From Nocardia vulneris (GTDB lineage Bacteria; Actinomycetota; Actinomycetes; Mycobacteriales; Mycobacteriaceae): 64,000 nt of DNA. The stretch spans positions 496,001-560,000 of the forward strand of contig NZ_BDCI01000004.1 in NCBI RefSeq assembly GCF_001613425.1. Reading direction: 5' to 3'. Shown piece by piece: positions 34,421 through 43,557 of this stretch; within the stretch, counting starts at the first letter, position 1; each line of letters starts with the position of its first letter. Under the pieces are notes generated by a model. That model did not search any database. It worked only from the letters and a program-made list of their open reading frames with translations, and was not told the DNA's origin. Position numbers and translations under genes: made by a program.

Positions 34421-35830
34421 GTGACCGCTGACGCTCCGCCCACCCGTTTGCATTCGTTCACCGACGACGCGCTCGGTGCGCATGACGCGGTCGCACTGGC
34501 CGAGCTGGTGCGGCGCGGCGAACGCAGCCCCGGCGAGCTGGCCGCGGCAGCGGTGCGACGGGCGGAGCAGGTCGAAGAACTCGCGGCCGTCGCCTATGCG
34601 ACGTATTCGCAACCGCTGGCCCCGTCCGAGCCGGGCGGCCGCCTCTACGGCGTCCCCACGTTCATCAAGGACAACATCGATGTGGCGGGAATGCCGACCA
34701 ACCACGGCAGCGCGGCCTTTCGCGCCCGGACCGCTCGCAAGGACGGCGACTACACCAGCCAATTCCGCAGTGCCGGAATGACGGTGCTCGGCAAGAGCAC
34801 ACTGCCGGAGTTCGGCTTCAACGCGACCACCGAGCCGCCGTTCGCGCCGCCGACCCGGAATCCTTGGCACACCGGCTATTCGGTGGGTGGATCGTCCGGC
34901 GGCACGGCCGCCCTGGTCGCCGCCGGGGTGGTGCCGATCGCGCACGGCAACGATGGCGGCGGATCGATCCGGATTCCGGCGGCGTGCGCCGGATTGGTCG
35001 GGCTGAAACCGAGTCGGGGACGGCATATCGACGCCCCGATGTCGCGGAAGCTGCCGGTCCGGATCGTCAGCGAGGGCGTGCTGACCAGAACCGTGCGCGA
35101 CACCGCGGCGTATACCGCCGCGGCGGAAGAATATTGGCACAATCCGGCACTGCCGCCGATCGGCCGGGTCGAGGGGCCGGGATCGAAACCACTGCGTATC
35201 GCGCTCATCCTGGAGGGCATCGGCGGACCGGTGCCGCCGGGCCCGATTCGCGACGCCGTCGAAAACGTCGCTGCCACACTGGAATCGCACGGGCATCGGG
35301 TGGAGCCGGTCGCGCTGCCGTTCGATGCCGCGCTGGAGAACGCGTTCGTGCACTATTGGGGCCTGCTCGCCGCGGTGATCGCCTCGACCGGCAAACTCGG
35401 CGACCGCCGCTTCGACACGGGCAAGCTCGACGATCTGACGATCGGCCTGCGCCGCCTCTTTCTCCGCGACGCATGGCGCACACCATTGACGTTGTATCGA
35501 CTACGCGCGGCGGCCGCGACCTATCGGCGCGCCTTCGACCCCTACGACGCGGCGCTGCTTCCCACCCTCGGACACGAAACTCCCGAGCTCGGTTTCCTCA
35601 GTCCGACAGTCCCTTTCGAGGTGCTGATCGAGCGCCTGCGCACCTATGTGGCCTTCACCCCGATCAACAACATCACCGGCACGCCCGCGATCACCGTGCC
35701 CGGCGGCTACACCGGCGCCGGGCTGCCCATCGGTGTGCAGTTCGCAGGCACCATGGGCACCGAACGCACCCTGCTCGAACTCGCCTACCTCATCGAAGCC
35801 GAACAACCGTTCCGGCGCTTGGACGCCTAG
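34421..35830 (+). CDS. amidase-signature enzyme
   Basis: 469 residues from a GTG. The catalytic triad is visible: Lys83 in TFIKDNIDV, cis-Ser158 within GGSSGGT and Ser182 in GGGSIRIPAACAG. It hydrolyses an amide or ester; the substrate pocket residues do not decide which. A VNNITGTPAITVPGG-type region near 410-430 is present. Its stop overlaps the CDF transporter gene (convergent) by four bases. Confidence 0.85.
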   Translation: MTADAPPTRLHSFTDDALGAHDAVALAELVRRGERSPGELAAAAVRRAEQVEELAAVAYATYSQPLAPSEPGGRLYGVPTFIKDNIDVAGMPTNHGSAAFRARTARKDGDYTSQFRSAGMTVLGKSTLPEFGFNATTEPPFAPPTRNPWHTGYSVGGSSGGTAALVAAGVVPIAHGNDGGGSIRIPAACAGLVGLKPSRGRHIDAPMSRKLPVRIVSEGVLTRTVRDTAAYTAAAEEYWHNPALPPIGRVEGPGSKPLRIALILEGIGGPVPPGPIRDAVENVAATLESHGHRVEPVALPFDAALENAFVHYWGLLAAVIASTGKLGDRRFDTGKLDDLTIGLRRLFLRDAWRTPLTLYRLRAAAATYRRAFDPYDAALLPTLGHETPELGFLSPTVPFEVLIERLRTYVAFTPINNITGTPAITVPGGYTGAGLPIGVQFAGTMGTERTLLELAYLIEAEQPFRRLDA

Positions 35831-36843
35831 TGGCGCGGGTGGGTTTCGCGGTGCACCGGGCCGTGCGCGTCGTCGCAGTGTTCCGCCAGCACCGGGAGCA
35901 GCCGTCCGGTGTCGGATGTCGCTGCGGCGGAGACCAATTGGGAGTGGTCCACCTGCAGGGTGGTGTGGGTGATCTCGTAGTCGTGGTCGAGTAGCCGCTC
36001 GATCTGCTGGCGCAGGCCGTGGCAGTCCGCGCCGGGCTGGACCAGGACATGCGCCGACAACGCCACATTGCCCGAGGTGATCTGCCAGACGTGCAGATCG
36101 TGCACCTCGTCGATGCCGGGCATCTCGACGAGCCTGCGGCCGAGCGCGTCGGGGTCCAGACCCGCGGGCGCGGCTTCGAGGAAGATGCGGCCGGACTCCC
36201 GGACCAGGCCCAGGCCCGCCTTGACCATGAGGGCGACGACGACCAGGGTGGCGATCGCGTCGGCGCGGGCGAAGCCGGTGAGCAGCACGACGACACCGGC
36301 CACCGCGGTCGCGATGAACCCGTACAGGTCGTTGAGCACGTGCTGGAACGCGCCTTCGACATTCAGGCTCGATCGGTTCGCCTTGCTGATCGCCCAGGCC
36401 GCGGCGATATTGACGACGATGCCGAACAGCGCGGTGATCACGACCAGCCCACCGGTCACCTCCGGCGGCTCGAGCAGGCGCCGGATCGCCTCGTAGGTCA
36501 GCCAGCCCGCCAGCACCAGCAGCGTGATGCCGTTGGCCTGCGCGGACAGGATCTCGGCACGTTTGAAGCCGTAGGTGTATTTGCCGCGGGCCGGCCTGGC
36601 GGCCAGCCGAATCGCGGTCAGCGCCAGTACGATCGAGGCCGCGTCGGTCAGCATGTGCGCCGCGTCGGAGAGCAGGGCCAGCGAGTTCGCCAGCAAGCCG
36701 ACGACGACCTCGATCATCATGAAGCCGCCGATCAACGCCAGCGCGACCGTCAGCCAGCGGCGATCGGCATCGCCGGACACCCCGTGGGAATGCGTGTGGC
36801 CGCCACTCCCATGGCCGTGTCCGTGCTCGTGTTCGTGTCCCAT
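35827..36843 (-). CDS. cation diffusion facilitator (zinc/cobalt exporter)
   Basis: 338 residues. A His-rich head (MGHEHEHGHGHGSGGHTHSH) precedes six membrane segments. Metal-site pairs are SDAAHMLTDA in helix 2 and AFQHVLNDLYG in helix 5, both HxxxD; a cytoplasmic ferredoxin-like domain with metal-binding LHVWQITSGNVALSAHV ends it. Exports Zn2+ or a similar ion. An 8-bp ATGCGCAT palindrome lies in the promoter region (near 36866), a weak hint of a metal regulator site. Confidence 0.9.
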   Translation of the reverse strand: MGHEHEHGHGHGSGGHTHSHGVSGDADRRWLTVALALIGGFMMIEVVVGLLANSLALLSDAAHMLTDAASIVLALTAIRLAARPARGKYTYGFKRAEILSAQANGITLLVLAGWLTYEAIRRLLEPPEVTGGLVVITALFGIVVNIAAAWAISKANRSSLNVEGAFQHVLNDLYGFIATAVAGVVVLLTGFARADAIATLVVVALMVKAGLGLVRESGRIFLEAAPAGLDPDALGRRLVEMPGIDEVHDLHVWQITSGNVALSAHVLVQPGADCHGLRQQIERLLDHDYEITHTTLQVDHSQLVSAAATSDTGRLLPVLAEHCDDAHGPVHRETHPRH

Positions 36844-36968
36844 CAGCCGCCCGCCTCACCGCGATGTATGCGCATATCTGCATCGGTCGTACCCACCTTA
36901 GCCGACCCTATGCCGACCGCGGCGTGCTACCTCGGATGACCTGGGTCACACGCCGCGGCCGACCTTCA

Positions 36969-38021
36969 TCAGCTGTAGAGACCGCGGGCGAGCACCGGCC
37001 AGGACGCGATGAAAGCGTCCTGCCAGTAGCCCCACGAATGGGTACCGGTCAGGGTGAAATCGAAGGTCGCGGGGATGCCCAGCTCGTTCAGCCGGTTCTG
37101 CAGGTTCTGCGAGCACATCCGGATACCGGCCTCGATCGCGCCGCCGACCACCAGCTGATCGGCCCACTGCGGGACGCCGGGCTTGATCTGGAACGGTCCG
37201 TCTAGGGTGTCGTGCGGACCGGGCAGCCCGCTACCGCTGGAGACGAACAGGTTGACGCCGCGCAGCCGGTCCGCGTGCACCAGCGGATCGTTGGCCGCCC
37301 ACAGCGGGTCGCCGGGCGGGCCCCACATGTTGTCGATCGTGCCGTGCCCGCGTTCCACCGTCATCTGCACGAAGGCCTGGCCGATCGGGTCGCTGGTCTG
37401 CGCGCACCCGCTGTAGGAGGCGACGCTGCGATACAGCTCCGGGTTCGCCTCGGCCAGCGCGAGCACCGAGGTGCCCGCCATGGACAGACCCGCGATCGCG
37501 TTCACCTTGTTGGTGTTCAGGGCCGCGTCGATCAGCGGGGGCAGTTCCTCGGTGAGATAGGTCTTCCATTTGTTCGGACCGAGGACCGGGTCGTCCTTGA
37601 TCCAGTCGGTGTAGTAGCTGAACTGCCCGCCCACCGGCTGGACCACGTTGATGTTCTTGTCCGCCAGGAAGTCGAGCACGTTGGTGCGCAGTTGCCAGCT
37701 GGCGTCGTCGACGCCGCCGCCCGCGCCGTTCAGCAGGTACAGCGTCGGCCGCGGCTGCGTGTCGTCGGCGGGTCGCTGGATATCGACCGGGAAGGTCGCG
37801 CCCTGCATCGCGGTGGAACGCACCCAGATCCGGATGTTGCGTCCGTCGGGTTCCTCGACCCGCGCGATCACCGACCCGTCGGGCGCGGCGGGCGTGGACA
37901 CCCAGTCACGCGGCACGCTCGCCTGTGCGGGCGCGCCGGCCGCGATACCGAGTCCGAGACACAGTGACGCCGCCAGTACTACTGCCCGAGCTCGAACCAC
38001 CCAGGTCGATCTGCGATCCAC
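36969..38021 (-). CDS. secreted Ag85-like esterase / mycolyltransferase
   Basis: About 350 residues. The signal peptide (VVLAASLCLGLGIAAGAPAQA) is cleaved near residue 35. The alpha/beta-hydrolase core has the nucleophile elbow GLSMAGTSVLALAEANPELY and closing His in LTGTHSWGYWQDAF. This is the esterase/Ag85 family that transfers mycolates to trehalose or arabinogalactan in mycolic-acid bacteria, consistent with the host. The start is a GTG at 38021 with GGGAG upstream; a GTG at 38048 is also possible. Confidence 0.85.
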   Translation of the reverse strand: MDRRSTWVVRARAVVLAASLCLGLGIAAGAPAQASVPRDWVSTPAAPDGSVIARVEEPDGRNIRIWVRSTAMQGATFPVDIQRPADDTQPRPTLYLLNGAGGGVDDASWQLRTNVLDFLADKNINVVQPVGGQFSYYTDWIKDDPVLGPNKWKTYLTEELPPLIDAALNTNKVNAIAGLSMAGTSVLALAEANPELYRSVASYSGCAQTSDPIGQAFVQMTVERGHGTIDNMWGPPGDPLWAANDPLVHADRLRGVNLFVSSGSGLPGPHDTLDGPFQIKPGVPQWADQLVVGGAIEAGIRMCSQNLQNRLNELGIPATFDFTLTGTHSWGYWQDAFIASWPVLARGLYS

Positions 38022-38116
38022 GAACACACTCCCAAAACCCCGACCCACACGGCTTCGAACTCATGCACAACTCCCCCAGCGTGTCGGTCGGGTGTTCAGC
38101 GGCGTTACCTGATCGG

Positions 38117-38145
38117 GTTGTTCGATCGGACACAGTTGTTCGATC
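38117..38145. promoter_or_regulatory. 11-bp direct repeat upstream of the esterase
   Basis: GTTGTTCGATC occurs at 38117-38127 and 38135-38145, an 18-base period, about 95-125 bases before the esterase start. Possibly a regulator binding pair. No linked regulator is evident. Confidence 0.3.
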
Positions 38146-38168
38146 AACACAGAGGCCGGGCGAGGAAC

Positions 38169-38204
38169 CGCCTGAACGCGAGACAACCCCTCCGCGTTCA
38201 GGCG
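38169..38204 (-). terminator. 12-bp hairpin after the sugar-importer operon
   Basis: CGCCTGAACGCG (38169-38180), 12-base loop, CGCGTTCAGGCG (38193-38204), ending 34 bases beyond the permease stop on the minus strand. A natural terminator for that operon. Confidence 0.65.
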
Positions 38205-38238
38205 CCCCTCCGGCGGGCGACCCAGTTTCGCCCGTGAC

Positions 38239-39453
38239 TCAGCGCGCTCCCTCGGCGCCGCGGCGGGCCACCGAATCTATAGCGACGGAGACCGCGAGGA
38301 CGGCGCCGGTGACCATGAAGCGCACCGAGGAGTCCACATTGAGCAGCAGCATGCCGTTGGTGATGGACTGGATGACGAGAATGCCGAGCAGCGCGGCATA
38401 GGCGCGCCCGCGACCACCGAACAGGCTGGTTCCGCCGATCACCGCGGCCGCGATGGCGTTGAGCAGGATGTCGCTGCCGCCGGAACTCTGGTTGACCGCG
38501 ACCAGCCGGGACGCGGCCAGGATGCCGCCGAGGGTGGCCAGCACCGAACACCCGATGAACGCGGAGATCCGGATCCAGGTGACGTTGATGCCCGCGCGCC
38601 GCGCCGCCTCGGCATTGCCGCCGACGGCGTACATCCGCCGGCCGAAAACCGTTCTGCGCAAGATCAAGTCGAGGCCGAGAACCAGTCCGCCGAAGATCAC
38701 CAGGGTCAGCGGCACGCCGCGATCGGAATTCAGCACCAGCACGGTGGCGCCGAGCAGGGCCGCGAGCGCCGCGGAGCGCAGCACGATCCACACCGGCGCC
38801 GAAGCGTCGAGTTCGGCGTGCACCCGCTGGTGCCGGGTGATCAGGCTCGCCACGAGATGACCGCCCGCGAGCAGCACCACGAGAATCCAGCCGAGCAGCG
38901 GCGAGAGCCAGGTATCGCTGATCGTGGCGATGCCACGATCGAACGGCAGGTTCACCGTGCCGTCCTTACCGAGCAGATACAGCATCAGCCCCTGCCAGCC
39001 GATCAACCCGGCCAGCGTCACCACGAACGACGGCATGCTCAGCATCGTCCGCATCAGGCCGTGCAGCAGTCCGATGGCCGCGCCGACCGCCACCGCGGCG
39101 AGCACCGAGAAGATCGGATTCCACCCGTGCTGCACGTACAGCAGCGTCATCACCACGGCGGTCAGGCCGCTGACCGAGCCCGCGGACAGGTCGATCTCGC
39201 CGAGCAGCAGCACCAGCACGATGCCGAGCGCGATGGTCCCGGTCGCCGCCATCTGCAACGCGAGGTTGGTCAGATTCTCCGCGGACAGGAAGTGCGCGTT
39301 GAGCCGATAGAACACCGTGGCGATGATGACCAGACCGATCGCCACCGGCACCGATCCGACTTCGCCGCGGCGCAGCCGGTCCACTGCGGCATCGAGCAGC
39401 CCACGACCCCGATCTCCCTGTAACACAGGTCTTTTCATAACAGCTTCACTCAT
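38239..39453 (-). CDS. sugar ABC importer permease (XylH/RbsC type)
   Basis: 404 residues with about ten membrane helices and the BPD_transp_2 signature: LLLGEIDLSAGSVSGL, a long central loop, AVGGNAEAARRAGINV (the ATPase-coupling loop), then VIGGTSLFGGRGRAYAALLGI. It forms the pore with the ATPase encoded 43 bases upstream. The sugar is inferred from the binding protein's family (xylose-like), not from this gene. Confidence 0.85.
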   Translation of the reverse strand: MSEAVMKRPVLQGDRGRGLLDAAVDRLRRGEVGSVPVAIGLVIIATVFYRLNAHFLSAENLTNLALQMAATGTIALGIVLVLLLGEIDLSAGSVSGLTAVVMTLLYVQHGWNPIFSVLAAVAVGAAIGLLHGLMRTMLSMPSFVVTLAGLIGWQGLMLYLLGKDGTVNLPFDRGIATISDTWLSPLLGWILVVLLAGGHLVASLITRHQRVHAELDASAPVWIVLRSAALAALLGATVLVLNSDRGVPLTLVIFGGLVLGLDLILRRTVFGRRMYAVGGNAEAARRAGINVTWIRISAFIGCSVLATLGGILAASRLVAVNQSSGGSDILLNAIAAAVIGGTSLFGGRGRAYAALLGILVIQSITNGMLLLNVDSSVRFMVTGAVLAVSVAIDSVARRGAEGAR

Positions 39454-39496
39454 GACCTACCTCGCCGTGCTCGGCTCGGTCGCTCACTGCGTTCTT

Positions 39497-40234
39497 TCAT
39501 GCGGCCGCTCCCGTGATCGCTGCCACGATATCTGCTTGAGTCGCCTTAGCGGTCTCGAACTCACCAGCATTGCGGCCCAGCCGCAGCACCACGACGCGGT
39601 CGCTGACCGAGCGCACGTCCACCAGATTGTGCGAAATCAGCAGCACCGCGAGCCCGCGCTCGCGCAGCCGGCCGATCAACGCGAGCACCTGCGCGGTCTG
39701 TTCGACGCCGAGCGCGGCGGTGGGCTCGTCCAGAATCACCATCCGCGGCCGCCCGAGCAGGGCCCGCGCGATGGCGACCGACTGACGCTGACCACCGGAC
39801 AGCGCGGAGACCGGCGCCCGCACGTCCTTGATCCGCACGTCCAGCGAGGCGAGCAGATCGCGTGCGCTGCGCTCCATTTCGATCTCGTCGAGCACCGAGC
39901 AGATCCTGGTCTCCGCGCCGAGATGCAGGTTGGCGACGACATCGAGGTTGTCGCACAGCGCGAGATCCTGGAACACCGTGGTGATGCCCAGCGCCTGCGC
40001 ATCCTGCGGGCGCGCGATCCGCACCGGCGCACCGGCGAAGACGATTTCGCCCTCATCGGCGACGGTCACTCCCGAAATCGCTTTCACCAGTGTCGATTTG
40101 CCCGCGCCGTTGTCGCCGACCAGGGCCACCACCTCACCGGCGCGCACCTCGAGATCCGCGCCCGCCAGCGCCTGCACCGCGCCATAGCGTTTGGTCAGGC
40201 CCCGGGCCGAGAGAACCGCTGCAGGAGCTGTCAT
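39497..40234 (-). CDS. sugar ABC importer ATPase, single-domain
   Basis: 245 residues. Walker A GDNGAGKST near 40-48, signature SALSGGQRQSVAIARALL, Walker B MVILDEPTAAL, and the switch His in LLISHNL. Sugar importers of this class usually have a two-domain (duplicated) ATPase; this one has one domain and would dimerise. Its ATG overlaps the binding-protein stop by four bases (ATGA), so translation is coupled. Confidence 0.88.
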   Translation of the reverse strand: MTAPAAVLSARGLTKRYGAVQALAGADLEVRAGEVVALVGDNGAGKSTLVKAISGVTVADEGEIVFAGAPVRIARPQDAQALGITTVFQDLALCDNLDVVANLHLGAETRICSVLDEIEMERSARDLLASLDVRIKDVRAPVSALSGGQRQSVAIARALLGRPRMVILDEPTAALGVEQTAQVLALIGRLRERGLAVLLISHNLVDVRSVSDRVVVLRLGRNAGEFETAKATQADIVAAITGAAA

Positions 40235-41313
40235 TTGATACCCGCGGCCTGGCATGCCGCCGCGACATCGGGCGTGCAGATATCGGCGACGGAATAGAGA
40301 CCGTCCTTGACGATGGTGTCCTTGATGTTGTCCTTGCCCACCGCGATCGCGTCGAGCAGGAAGGACGGGATATCGGTGGCACCGTTGTTCGTCTTCGCGG
40401 GGGCCGTGGGCTTTTCGCCCTTGGTGAGCGCGACCGCGAGTTCGGCCGCCTTCTCCGCCTGGGCCCGATAGTCCAGGTAGATGGTCATGGTCTGCTCGCC
40501 CGTCAGGATCCGTTGCACGCCTGCCAGTTCCGCGTCCTGCCCGGTCAGCGGGGGCAGGGTGGCGTAGCCGGCCCGCTTCAGCGCCGCGATCGCGCCACCC
40601 GCCATGCCGTCGTTGGCCGAGTACACGCCGACGATCGCGTCCTTGCCGAGGGCGGTGATGGCCTGTTCCATCTGCTGCTGCGCCTTGTCCGGCGACCAGT
40701 CCGGGGTGTCGAACTCCCGGCCCACCTTCACTTTTCCGTCCAGGGCCTCGTGCGCGCCCTTCTTGTAGTCGCCCGCGCTGGGGTCGGTCGGCGAGCCGTT
40801 GATCACCACGACCTGGCCCTTGTCGGTGGTGCCGCGCTTGCTCAGTTCGGCCAGCAGCGCGTCGCCCTGCACCTTGCCGACCTTCACGTTGTCGAAGGAC
40901 ACGTAGTAGTCGTAGGCGATGCCGGAGATCAACCGGTCGTAGGCGATCACCGGGATCTTCTTCTGCTGGGCGGTATTCACCTGCGGGGCAACGGCATCGG
41001 CGTTGACCGCGTCGAACACGATGACGTCGGCGCCCTGGGTGAGCGCGGACTCGAACTGGCCCTGCTGCTTGGCCGCATCCTGGTCGGCGTTGAAGTAGAG
41101 CACCTTGCACTTGTCGCAGAGCTGCCTGACCTTCGCCTCGAACAGCGGGCGGTCGAAGGCCTCGTAACGGGTGGTCTTGGATTCGGGCAGCAGCAGCGCG
41201 ATCGTCGGGGTGTCGCCGCCCGATTTCGCGTCTGTGGCGCTGTCGCCGGAGCTACAGCCTGCCGCCAGGACGAGTGCGGCCGCCGCCGCGGTGAAGAGCT
41301 GAATTCGACGCAT
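40231..41313 (-). CDS. sugar-binding lipoprotein of the ABC importer
   Basis: 360 residues from ATG 41313. The lipobox ALVLAAGCSS puts the lipidated Cys at about residue 19. The body is a type-I periplasmic-binding (XylF-like) fold: IALLLPESKTTRYEAFDRPLF, DVIVFDAVNADAV, GVYSANDGMAGGAIAAL and GQDAELAGVQRILTGEQTMTIY. It delivers the sugar to the permease/ATPase downstream and, with the divergent ROK gene, forms a self-contained regulon. Confidence 0.88.
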   Translation of the reverse strand: MRRIQLFTAAAAALVLAAGCSSGDSATDAKSGGDTPTIALLLPESKTTRYEAFDRPLFEAKVRQLCDKCKVLYFNADQDAAKQQGQFESALTQGADVIVFDAVNADAVAPQVNTAQQKKIPVIAYDRLISGIAYDYYVSFDNVKVGKVQGDALLAELSKRGTTDKGQVVVINGSPTDPSAGDYKKGAHEALDGKVKVGREFDTPDWSPDKAQQQMEQAITALGKDAIVGVYSANDGMAGGAIAALKRAGYATLPPLTGQDAELAGVQRILTGEQTMTIYLDYRAQAEKAAELAVALTKGEKPTAPAKTNNGATDIPSFLLDAIAVGKDNIKDTIVKDGLYSVADICTPDVAAACQAAGIK

Positions 41314-41354
41314 GAGGTCACCGTGCCGAGTGGAGTGAGAGCGCCCGGTTGAGC

Positions 41355-41380
41355 GTTGGTAAGAAAGGTAGTTTACTAAC
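41355..41380. promoter_or_regulatory. candidate ROK operator between regulator and importer
   Basis: GTTGGTAA (41355-41362) and TTACTAAC (41373-41380) are inverted with one mismatch across an A/T-rich centre, typical of ROK operators. It lies in the divergent gap 42 bases from the binding-protein start. Confidence 0.5.
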
Positions 41381-41481
41381 AACGAGGTGTCCAGTGGTGC
41401 GAGCAGGAGGATTCATGAGCGAGCGAATCGTGTCGCGGCGTGCCCGCGCGTGACGACGCCGAGCGCCGTCGAGGCGACGTC

Positions 41482-42657
41482 ATGAGCAGGGTCGGTAATC
41501 CCCAACTGCTCCGGACGATGAACGAACGGCTGCTGCTCGACTATCTGCGGGTCAGCGGGCCCGCCTCGCGCGGCGAACTCGCCAAAGCCAGCGGATTGTC
41601 CAAACCTACCGTGTCAGCGGCACTTTCGGGTCTGGAAAAGTCCGGGCTGGTACAGCTGGTCGGCTCGCTGAGCGGCCGGCCGGGACCGACCACCGCGCTG
41701 TACGACGTGAACGTGCGCGCCGGGGTGGTGGCCGGAGTCGATATCGGCCGGAACTGGATCCGGCTCGCCATCGCCGACCTGCGCGGCGATTTCATCGGAC
41801 GCCGCGATGTGCGCAATTCCGCCCGCTCGGCCGCGGACCTGGTACGCCGGGTGCGCAGCCTGGCCGACGAGGTCGCCGCCGACGCGGGGATCGACTGGGC
41901 CGCAGTGCATTACGCGGTGATCGGCAGTCCCGGCGTGTTGAATCCGAGCACCGGGCGACTCGACTACGCGCAGAACCTGCCCGGGTGGGGCCGGGCCGGG
42001 CTGGTGGGGCAGCTGCGTGCCGCGCTCGAGGTCGAGTCGAGCATCGAGAACGACATCAACCTCGCGGCCGTCGGCGAATTGACCTTCGGCGCCGGGGCCG
42101 GCGTGCGCAATTTCGTGCTCATCTCGATCGGCACCGGTGTCGGCATGGGCATCGTGATCAACGGCGAACTCTACGTCGGCAACACCGGTGCGGCCGGTGA
42201 GGTCTCGTTCCTGCCCGCGACCGAGGTCGACGCTCCCCCGCTCGACGCCCGCGAACGCGGCATGACCGAAACCGTCGCCGCGGCAGGCGGTGTCGCGCGG
42301 GCGGCCGAACAGGCCGGTCTGGCGGGCGCTTCCGCGAAGGAGATCTTCAGCGCCGCGGCCGGCGGCGATGCCCGCGCGATCGCGGTGGTCGAAGCAGAGG
42401 GCCGCCGCATCGGCGCGCTCATCACCGCGGTCGCCGCCATCCTCGATCCCGAACTCGTCGTGCTCACCGGCGGTATCGGCAACAATCTCGAGCTGCTCGG
42501 CAGCGCGATCAGCCGCCGGATGAGCGAACTCGGTCCGCTACGCCCCCGCATCGTCGCCAGCACGCTCGGCGACGACGGCGTCCTCACCGGCGCCGTCTCC
42601 CGGGCGCTCGCCGTCGCCCGCGACCGGCTCTTCGAAAGGCGTTCTGCGGGCGCGTGA
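41482..42657 (+). CDS. ROK-family repressor without the usual zinc motif
   Basis: 391 residues: N-terminal winged helix (LLDYLRVSGPASRGELAKASGLSKPTVSAAL, about 15-45), then an actin-like sugar-kinase fold (VVAGVDIGRNWIRLAIADLRG, GVGMGIVINGELYVGNTGAAGE). Most ROK proteins carry a CxCGxxGC zinc site after the GAAGE block; here that stretch reads SFLPATEVDAPPLDARERGM with no Cys, so zinc is probably absent. It likely senses the imported sugar and represses the divergent transport operon. Confidence 0.85.
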   Translation: MSRVGNPQLLRTMNERLLLDYLRVSGPASRGELAKASGLSKPTVSAALSGLEKSGLVQLVGSLSGRPGPTTALYDVNVRAGVVAGVDIGRNWIRLAIADLRGDFIGRRDVRNSARSAADLVRRVRSLADEVAADAGIDWAAVHYAVIGSPGVLNPSTGRLDYAQNLPGWGRAGLVGQLRAALEVESSIENDINLAAVGELTFGAGAGVRNFVLISIGTGVGMGIVINGELYVGNTGAAGEVSFLPATEVDAPPLDARERGMTETVAAAGGVARAAEQAGLAGASAKEIFSAAAGGDARAIAVVEAEGRRIGALITAVAAILDPELVVLTGGIGNNLELLGSAISRRMSELGPLRPRIVASTLGDDGVLTGAVSRALAVARDRLFERRSAGA

Positions 42658-42661
42658 TCCG

Positions 42662-43249
42662 CTATCGGTAATGAACGGCGGGACCGTAGGTCGGGCTCGG
42701 CTGGTCCGGGAAGACGGTGGGGCAGGCGCGGCGCATGCGGTCCATGGCGGTGTTGAGCGAGGTCAGGGCGGTGCTCACGGCATCGGCGGCCGGTTGGGCC
42801 TGCTGATCGGCATCGAGCGCGGCGGCGAACTCGGCCAGCGCGGAACGCAATCCGCCGCCCGCCGTGGCGACGTCGCGATAGGTGCTGCCGATGAGGGGTG
42901 AACCCATGCGCTCGACCGCTGGCTGGATCGTCGCGGTGACTTGGTCGGACAAGCGTATGCCCTGGGCCACACGGGATTTCACGTCGGTCAGGTCGCCACG
43001 TTGCGCGGCGGGGCCGAGGCCGTTGAGCTGATCGGACAGCCCGCGGAAGGTGTCGCGCAAGCCCGCGACGGCCTGCCCGCCCGCCGCGCAATCCGCGGTG
43101 CCCGAATCGGTCACCTTGGGCTGTGCAGCGGCCGACCCGTTGTCGGAGCACGCCCCGAGCAATCCCGCGACGAGCAGGAAGAGGACGGCGACGGCCGTCG
43201 CGGCGAGGAAGGTCGTCCCTCGACGCGACGGCCGCCCGCTACCCGGCAT
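42662..43249 (-). CDS. putative lipoprotein, last gene of the giant-protein cluster
   Basis: 195 residues, MPGSGRPSRRG then a hydrophobic stretch ending LLGACS with Cys near 34 as possible lipid site. The rest is a helix-rich soluble domain with Gln/Ala-rich repeats (QVTATIQPAVERMGSPL, ALAEFAAALDADQQAQ, SLNTAMDRMRRACP). It overlaps the end of the 94-residue gene by 11 bases, so the two are probably cotranscribed. Its stop is four bases from the convergent ROK gene. No family recognised. Confidence 0.65.
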   Translation of the reverse strand: MPGSGRPSRRGTTFLAATAVAVLFLLVAGLLGACSDNGSAAAQPKVTDSGTADCAAGGQAVAGLRDTFRGLSDQLNGLGPAAQRGDLTDVKSRVAQGIRLSDQVTATIQPAVERMGSPLIGSTYRDVATAGGGLRSALAEFAAALDADQQAQPAADAVSTALTSLNTAMDRMRRACPTVFPDQPSPTYGPAVHYR

Positions 43250-43523
43250 GGGTCAGCACCGTGAGGATCGCGTTCTGCACGGCAGGCACGAAGGCGAGCG
43301 TCGTGATCAACGCCAGCCCGAAGCCGGTCTGCGCGTGCCGGTGCCGATTCCACCACCCGATCGGGGCGGTCCGGGACCGGGTGTTCCACTCGACACCGGC
43401 GTCCGCGGTGGCCTCGTTCTGCTCGTAGTAGCCGAACGTGACCGGTGCGGATCGCACGTCGAGCAGGCCACCGAGGGCGTCGGTGGTGAGCCCACCCGAG
43501 CCGATGTTTCGCGAATCGAACAT
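43239..43523 (-). CDS. 94-residue one-helix membrane protein
   Basis: MFDSRNIGSGGLTTDALGG, then a Trp/His/Arg-rich segment (APIGWWNRHRHAQ), then one hydrophobic helix (FGLALITTLAFVPAVQNAILTVL) near the C-terminus. RBS GGAAGAGG lies before the ATG. It sits between the 176-residue and lipoprotein genes in a close minus-strand series. Unknown to me; a tail-anchored topology is likely. Confidence 0.6.
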   Translation of the reverse strand: MFDSRNIGSGGLTTDALGGLLDVRSAPVTFGYYEQNEATADAGVEWNTRSRTAPIGWWNRHRHAQTGFGLALITTLAFVPAVQNAILTVLTHAG

Positions 43524-43557
43524 GATGCCGACCTCTTCCCGCTACTCGTCGCCGCGC

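Noticed and set aside
36858..36880. ATGCGCAT palindrome as a metal-regulator operator for the CDF gene
   Set aside because: Eight bases only, no linked ArsR/MerR gene; mentioned as a weak hint rather than a feature.
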